From the NCBI GenBank assembly GCA_034769895.1, contig CM068372.1, positions 370,841,258 through 370,905,257 of the forward strand: 64,000 bases of DNA, in the 5' to 3' direction. Of the stretch, positions 57,501-64,000 are shown piece after piece; the first letter of the stretch is position 1, and the number at the start of each line of letters is the position of its first letter. The DNA is from Magicicada septendecula. Lineage: Eukaryota > Arthropoda > Insecta > Hemiptera > Cicadidae. A program made the translations under genes and the position numbers. Under the pieces are notes generated by a model, which was not told the origin of the DNA, searched no databases, and saw only the letters and a list, made by a program, of their open reading frames with translations.

Positions 57501-58840
57501 TATTTTTTTTAAATCTTAGGATATAAGGTAAATTGGTAGGTAAAAGTTACTGTCCTCATGATATTTATATACGATTTGTTCATCTACGTTTACTACCATT
57601 TCTGAGGATTTGTCATAACTTCCCCCAGAACGTTTACATCCAATCTTCCGAAATAATTTTTTTAGACTTGTCAAAATGTTTTTTTAGACCTCTGTAAAAG
57701 ACATGAAGCAAGGATCTACTCCCAAACGTCCTGGTGAATAGCAAAAATGGATGAATGTGCAGAAACATATGATACTGGCTCTTATTGTTCTGAGACTGGG
57801 TAGTGTGATGTCAATTTGAGTCCAAGGCATACCAGAATGTGTCTGTCTGATGAAAAAATAAAACAATCTGATAAAATTGTCGCACAAAATTGGTTGGATT
57901 GCATTTAAACAGACATTACGTTCCAGTCATTCAAATGCATTTTTGATAGACCATTAACAAATATGGCACTCATCATTCTGAAAGCTTCTTCATATACAAA
58001 TGTTCAAGTAGTATGTTGTGGACGCGATCTCATTATGATGTTTGCAATTTCAGTATGCTCACACATTTTCATATGTCAATCATTTAACACAGCATTGTCG
58101 GTTTTTAATGTTTTATCAATTGTGGCAATTTTTTGGGCGAGCTGAATGTTTATCATCACACATGAACAACTGACCAGGTTTTAATTTCTTCTTTTGAAAA
58201 TAACAGTGAAGAGTCTCCCACAGTGGAAAATCAACTTGTTTTTTTCTGTATAGTAGTATACCTATTTACCATTGTGCAACATTCGATTTTATCAATTTTT
58301 CCAGAAAACACCAAGCTTGTTTAGTTTATTTAATTGCAGAATTAAACTAGTAAATACAGCTGTTTTAAATATTATGGTATGTCACCTTCCACATAAAAAC
58401 TTGTGAACAGTCATAGCCAATTGAAATTCTTAGTATTATCTCTGCGTCAGGACATGAATGTATTGAACTACCATTGTAAACAGGATAAATTCCACTCAAT
58501 TTGTATTCTGAGCAGTTTAATTTGTAAATTCCGGGTAAACAAAATTTAATTTAGCTATATGTGTGTGTTCTGCTTTCTTTATACTTCCATATGTTATATT
58601 ATTATAGTGAACAAATTTAGGTAGAAATTTTTTATTAAAATGTCAGAATAAAATTACTGTAATGCATTTAATACCAAACAGCTTCTAATATGATTTAGCA
58701 GGAAGTGACCTAAATTTCTAACAACAAATTAAGAATATTGTTGTAGAACCAGTTATAGAAGAAGTTAACTTACAAGACATAATGAAAACAGCCTAGACCT
58801 TGCTAAATCTCTTGGGTGGTTCATATTGTTACTCGATCGT
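57501..58840. other. No gene recognised
   Basis: AT-rich non-coding sequence with short ORFs only (57684-57887, 57963-58145), none with a motif. Confidence 0.5.
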
Positions 58841-59373
58841 TGTAGGTACAGTGGAAACAAAATAAGTACAAGACACCAATTAAGTCACTAATCACCAGCT
58901 TTAATTTTTTTACAGAAAAACAGTTCGTAATTAACAACACAGTCTACTACAACAAATCAAGTAAAAATTGTTCACACGCAATAAAAATGTCACACAATTG
59001 TATTACAATATACCGTCCGATTATAAACACAACACTTAAGTAATGACCACTTGAACGCGCACAGTAATATCGTCGAGAATAACTCTCGAACCGCACAGTC
59101 AATAATTCGCTCTAATACTGAAAACTAAGGCCGCTACCGCCATGTATTTATAGTCTCGCTCACACACCAGAAGCTTCCAAACTGCTTCTTATCTCTCGTG
59201 TGAACTACGGAATTAACTGCGGTCTTAAAACAGTACGAGCGCCCGAGCGAAGCCCGGCACAGTCGAGAAGATTCTCGCAAAATGCGTCTACAAGCACGTA
59301 TACCACACGCTTACATTCTGGATCTCTCTGGAACGTTCGATAAACACGTAGATTGTTCTGTGACGTCGTAACA
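58841..59373 (-). repeat. 3' LTR of a Ty3/gypsy element
   Basis: On the minus strand it starts TGTTACGACGTCACAG immediately after a polypurine tract (TTAAGGAGGAGGCAG, 59374-59388). It contains a TATA-like box (TATAAATACATGGCGG, around 59148). The distal end near 58841-58852 is uncertain. No second copy is in the window because the 5' part of the element lies beyond the hAT insertion to the right. Confidence 0.7.
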
Positions 59374-60882
59374 CTGCCTCCTCCTTAAGCCTGTTCGTCA
59401 CGAACTGGCAAACCGTCTCTAACATTGTATTTAGCCAGGCGATGTAGGTGGACGACCTTGAACTTTCGCTGTCCTTACTGTTGAATCCGATAAACAACAT
59501 CGTTAATTCTTTTTTTCACAGTGTAGGGTCCTTCCCAGTTAGACTGAAGCTTAGGTGAGCGACCACGACGGCGCTTTGGATTGAACAATCAGATCTGATC
59601 TCCTTCTTGGAAACCCACACTATTGCTGCGAATGTCTTATCGAGTTTTCATTTTATCACTGGCAATCTTCAGCCGTCCTCTTACCAAGCGATTCATTTCT
59701 CGCAGTTGGTTTTCTAATTGCGAGGAATTGTTCTGCGGCTCTTGGGACTGAGTCTCAGGTGATCCGAACATTAAGTCCCCAGGAAGACGAATCTCCCGCC
59801 CAAATACCAATTTTGCTGGAGTCATGCCGGTGCATTACAGAGTCCAGATGGCATGACGTTAAATTGGAATAAGCCACTTGGGGTCGAGAAAGCAGCCTTT
59901 TCCTTGTCTTCTTGATGAAGACCCACTTGCCAATATCCACTCTTCAGGTCGAATGTGGAAAACCACTGTGCTCCGGACAACGTGTCGAGTGTATCGTCAA
60001 CGCGAGGTAATGTATAGCAGTCTTTCTTTGTAACGTCATTTAACCTCCGGTAGTCTACGCAGAAACGCAATCCACCATTCTTCTTCGCTATCAGCACTAC
60101 AAGAGAAGACCAAGCACTTGACGAAGGTTCGATTACTCTCTCTGTCAACATGTCCTGTACTAACCGAGACATTTCCTCTTGTTTAGATAATGGAGGCCTT
60201 CGAGGAGGTTGGCGAATCGGTGTTGTGTCCCCGGTATTGATGCGATGCTGCACAAGAGAGGTTCTTCCCAGTGACTGTCCCCGAACTCCAAAACAATCTT
60301 TGAATTCGAGTAAAAACTCAACTTTACCTCACCACTTGAGAGGTCGTTAGAAGGTCTGTTCAATAATTCTTGCAGTTCCTCTGGTAATTTGGAATTATCC
60401 GAAGCACTGGATCTTCGTTGCGTTATTCCGGCTACTCAGGCCACAGGAGTCAATTTTGCCTAGTAGCGTATTGCTTTGTAAAGTGATAGCTTGATCCAAA
60501 ATATTCGCCACTCTAATAGGTACATTTCCGGTTTCGTCAGGTTTTACTAAACTTCTGTCAATTAGTATGCCCGGTGTGCTGACTACCTGGGGTTCGAATA
60601 TAGAGCACTAGTTGCCCCTAGTATCTACATCGGTTCTAACCATGATGATCTTTTCGGAGTTTGGCGGAACAGTTACGGCCACTTGGTTTATGACGTCCAT
60701 CGATTTTTCTGCTATCGTCATTGTTGATAGCATTACCTCTTCGCCTCCGACTCTCAAGATATTGTTCTTGATGTCGACTATAAATCCGTATGCGTTCATA
60801 ACGTCCACACCAAGAATTGCTTCATCCACAATGTCTGCAACAAGTACTTGATGATTAAACTCAAGTCGACCGAGGCGTAGGT
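59374..60882 (-). pseudogene. Ty3/gypsy pol with internal deletion
   Basis: Read from 60882 leftwards. 60882-60608: C-terminal part of a retropepsin-like protease (EAILGVDVMNAYGFIVDIKN, LRVGGEEVML). 60360-60253: linker, frame broken near 60325. 60253-59822: N-terminal half of reverse transcriptase (IEPSSSAWSSLVVLIAKKNG, CVDYRRLNDVT, FDLKSGYWQV, PSGLCNAPA). At 59822-59825 this jumps into the integrase C-terminal part (59825-59637: MTPAKLVFGREIRLPGDL, then NRLVRGRLKIASDKM). The rest of RT including the catalytic YIDD box, RNase H and the integrase core are deleted. 59636-59389 continues integrase C-terminal sequence (NWEGPYTV) with stops. Non-functional. Confidence 0.85.
60875..60882. other. 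Probable 8-bp target site of the hAT insertion
   Basis: GCGTAGGT directly precedes the hAT terminus CAGGGCCGG. The matching copy would lie beyond the right edge, so this is only predicted. Confidence 0.35.
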
Positions 60883-61225
60883 CAGGGCCGGATTTACGTT
60901 TTGGCCGCTTGCGGGCTATCCAGTTTTTGCCGCCTCTTTCTTGAGCCTGAGCTGGCCAAAAAATTCTCCCCACCCCTCCCCCAGGCCCTTCCTAACACAC
61001 ATTCCTATCTTTTTACGTACCCGATCTGTTTTTTATAGTCTTCTTCTCTACATACATGTTCTACTACAACGTGTTAACATTAACAATGTTTACTTAAATA
61101 TAAGTAATGTTTAAAATAAAACGATACAACAATTTTTGAAAAAGTTTTATTTTAATAACTTTCGTGTGCATAAATGAAAAATATACAAGACAAAGGTATA
61201 TGGTAGCGATAGGGTTAATAACACA

Positions 61226-63820
61226 TTAGCATTTCTTTCTACGTGATTTACTTTGAGCAAAAGAGTCTATTAGATCATCGTAGTTTAGCTGTTTGGTGAT
61301 TGAAGACTCTATTGTTAACACGGCCATCGAGTTGAGACGCTCATGTGATTGTGATGAACGGAGATACTTGTTTACCCTTTTCATTACAGAAAATGATCTC
61401 TCCGCCGAACAGTTTGAAGCCGGTGTTGTCAAAAAAAGCCTTAACGCGATATCTATGTACGGGTACAACTCTTGAAGTCCCGTGTCGTAAACCAGCTGGA
61501 CAAGTTCAACGAATGATTGGGGAGGTTCTTTGTCTGCACTCTTCAGAAACCCAAAGAAGTGGATACACTCGTTGGTAAAGTTTCACAATCAGGCAAATCC
61601 CTCTTGTACACACTGCAAAGTTTTCTAGCACTTTCAGTTATTTTTTCTCGTTGCCAATCTATCCCTGAAGTGAGCAACTCAAACCTCGCACACAACTCAT
61701 CGTATACCTGCTTTCGCTTTGTCATCTCGGCGATCAGTCTGTCAATAATGACAAGATAAGTATCAGTTTTAAACTTTGTTCTACCGCTGAGCACAATTTC
61801 ATGATCTCTGGTTTCACCTGCCTGGAGTTTTATTTTCTTCTTTCTTTTATTAGAAGTGTCCTCATACTCACAAACTACAGACTTAACAAGTGCTCTGTTT
61901 TCATACATATCAAAATCAGATCTAAGGCTTGATACATATCCACAAAGGGAGTTGTAAACATTTGTAATGGTATGTATGTTAACATTAGTGCCCTGAAGAG
62001 TTTTGCTTGCGATGTTGAACCTATCCAACACGTCGCCCCACAACACTGAAAGAAAGGCTAACAGACTCAGTTTTTCTAGATATCCAGAAGCTTCATTTCT
62101 TGTTACAGTCTTTTCAGTTTCGTCATTGGCAATGGCCTTGAGAGCCTCACATACTTCTTTCCAATCTTTGTTAAGGCTTTTGCAGGCGTCGTCATGTGCA
62201 GACAAACGAGTGTTTGATAAGCTCTTTAAACTGAGATTTTCTTTTCTGTTTAGCTCCTTCTGGAGAACTTCCCATCGTTTGGTCGAACTGGAAAAAAACA
62301 CGTACAAACCTTGCAGAAGTTCAAAATAATGTGTGCTCTCTTGGCAACACTCAGCTGCGTGCTTCCCGACCAAGTTAAGTGAATTAGCAGAACATGGTGT
62401 ATATATAGCCTCAGGGCAGACTTCACGAATTCGAGCCTGCAGACCGCTGTATGCCCCAGACGTGTTGGATGCATTATCATACGATTGACCTCTGCAGTTC
62501 TGAATGTCTATGTTATACTTCGATAGCACATCCAAGACAGCTTCAAAAAGCGCTGCTGATCCATGTCCAACGTTGGGAATGAAGCAAAGAAACCTTTCAA
62601 CTGGAGTTCCACTTTGTTGAACATATCTAATGATGATAGCTAACTCGTCAACATGAGAAATGTCGGGACTAGAATCAACAACAACTAATACTTTGCAGTC
62701 TTGACTTCTTGGACTATTATATTTGTCACCTTATCTGCCATAAGTTGGACAAACTGTTGATATGTAGTTGAAGAAAGATATGAAGTATAGCCTTGTCCAG
62801 GATTTCCGTATCTGGCAATGTGCTCAGCTAAGAATGGGTCAAACTTTGCGACCAGTTCAAGACACATGATCAAATTTCCGCTGTTGCTGTTAGTTGGACC
62901 AAAATGTTCAGTGTCTCCTCTTAAAGGCAATCCAGCAGATGTTAACGATTGGATCACTGCAACAACTCTCTTTAAGACATTTCGCCAATACAGTTTTCAT
63001 CTTCTACTTGGCTAAAAAGCTGTAAAGAAACGTTTCCACTTCCAGAGGAGCGTGCTCTAGTCTTCATCGCCAACATACAAGATTTATGTTCTGAAGAGTT
63101 TTCATGTTTTTTTAGACTGTCTCCATGCTTCCAGTCATCAAATCCTTCTTTTGCTTGTATTGTTGTGCCCCCAAATAGTTGACAAGGAACACAAAAGAGC
63201 TTTCCTGTACTTTCTGAGTATATCAAGTATGACCTTTTTATTTCTTGTCCATTAACTAGTTTAGTTTTGAAAAAGGCTGGAGAAAGGTAACGGTATTGTT
63301 CTCCAATAAGCCGTTTTGAGGCCTCAAAATTAAGATTATTGATATCCTGTTCAACGCCATGCTTACAAACATAGTCACGTGTTACATTGTTGACTTTCCA
63401 CAAAGCTGGGTCTTTAATAACTTCCACGTTAACTAAAGGAGTATTAACGAAGTTGGTTACATCAAATTCGTTTGAGGACTGACTAATCTCTTTCAGCTGG
63501 TCTGTGTCCAGATTGGGGCTTATTTCGATAACCTCTTCTACCTGGCAGTTATCATCTGGAGACTGAAATGTGTTTTCTGTTGCATTAGTTTTCTTGCTGA
63601 CACTGTTGCTTGTTTCGCCAGTTTCAAGTTCATTTATGAGACTTGTTGATAATTTACATTCACAAGTACAATTATCAGGCTTTTTGAAAAAAGATGAAAT
63701 TTTTTGAGTCTTTTCAATAACTTTACGTTCTTTTTTCGCTTTCAATTCCGCCAATTTTTTGTGCTCAGCTCCACTCAACCGTTTTCTTCCATCGCTCATT
63801 TTGTCTGGAAAAAAGGGCAA
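61226..63820 (-). pseudogene. hAT transposase, ZMYM1/DUF4371 type, frameshifted
   Basis: Frames from right to left. 63820-62972 (282 codons; basic start KRLSGAEHKKLAELKAKKER, TTF-type zinc finger region KLFCVPCQLFGG and FDDWKHG, H residues after it). 62957-62685 (GLPLRGDTEHFG). An open frame ending at 61543 (330 codons from 62535; CRGQSYDNASNTSG and TPCSANSLNLV, parts of the DDE domain). 61468-61226 (C-terminal dimerisation region: NCSAERSFSVMKRV, ending KSRRKKC). Three frame changes (near 62980, 62690 and 61545) break it. The start shown may be Met 8 (MSDGRKR). This transposase class resembles the vertebrate zinc-finger MYM-type protein 1 and is frequent in insects and other invertebrates. 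Confidence 0.85.
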
Positions 63821-64000
63821 AATTAGCGATGAAGTTACGGATGAATTTTTTTATTAAAAAAAAAAATTTTTTAATTGGAAGCAAGAAATATGTTTTTAAA
63901 TCAAGTTTTTTGGAAGAAAAATTGTTCATTAGTTTAACCCTCCGTCGGTCGCGCGGTCCACTAGAACACGGTAGGTCGCGCGCGGAGTCTCACTCCGCTT
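63821..64000. other. Upstream part of the hAT element, no gene
   Basis: A/T runs followed by a GC-rich segment (63940-64000, with CGGTCGCGCGG and GGTCGCGCGCGG). It is non-coding as far as visible. It may be the promoter side of the hAT transposase, or sequence beyond the element, because no CAGGGCCGG end is present. Confidence 0.4.

Larger units (their letters stand above)
60883..64000 (-). mobile_element. hAT transposon (ZMYM1-like), 3' end inside the window
   Basis: The terminus CAGGGCCGGATTTACG at 60883 is typical of hAT elements. It interrupts the gypsy protease. The transposase gene follows on the minus strand (61226-63820). 60920-61200 is the 3' untranslated part. The other terminus is not found by 64000 and must lie outside. 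Confidence 0.8.

Overview
The window is AT-rich, intron-bearing animal DNA, most probably arthropod and likely insect. It has a host ankyrin-repeat gene with canonical splice sites, BEL/Pao and Ty3/gypsy retrotransposons, hAT, pogo-like and long-TIR DNA transposons, LINE fragments, MITEs and microsatellites. It has no operons, CRISPR array or prokaryotic signals. No order of insects is assigned. Almost everything outside the ankyrin gene is mobile-element sequence, much of it nested.

Layout. 1-3515: diverged LTR-like sequence and two convergent tRNA-Lys-type primer binding sites (PBS). 3516-16751: nested LTR retrotransposons. An outer element on the minus strand (LTR 3516-4743; internal part 4744-7780 with two intact small ORFs; second LTR split into 7781-7800 and 15601-16751) is interrupted by a younger plus-strand element (LTRs 7801-10110 and 13293-15600). 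The inner element has no recognisable pol. Its short gag-like coiled-coil ORF overlaps an ORF encoding an RRM that I recognise as the first RRM of the host nucleolar protein RBM34, so it appears to be a retroelement that has captured a host gene.

18806-25507 (minus strand): the 5' part of a host gene of the ANKRD28/44/52 family (protein phosphatase 6 regulatory ankyrin subunit). Four phase-0 coding exons are visible. Its introns are filled with a pogo-like MITE, LINE fragments and hAT MITEs, one nested inside another. The 3' exons are not seen; they lie left of the window or are absent. 24490-28890: LINE debris and a repeat whose 41-bp motif is expanded to seven units. 28895-29135: an inverted-repeat element. 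29919-33057: a DNA transposon with ~460-bp TIRs and a decayed transposase.

35005-48397: a probable pogo-like transposon. Its TIRs lie 13.4 kb apart because a BEL/Pao element (minus strand, LTR 36530-36948, pol 37677-42794) and an inverted, rearranged set of pieces of the same BEL family (44027-47914) sit inside it. Only the PHD-finger tail of its transposase (47915-48043) is recognisable. 49697-57354: a second BEL/Pao element on the plus strand with frameshifted gag-pol, flanked by inverted copies of another repeat. 58841-60882: an internally deleted Ty3/gypsy element on the minus strand. It is interrupted at 60883 by a hAT transposon with a ZMYM1-like transposase (minus strand) that runs off the right edge.

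The most notable biology is the RBM34 capture, the palindromic BEL rearrangement consistent with self-integration, and the reiterated PBS-like modules at the LTR/leader boundary of both BEL copies. All identifications are by eye from motifs; no database search was run.
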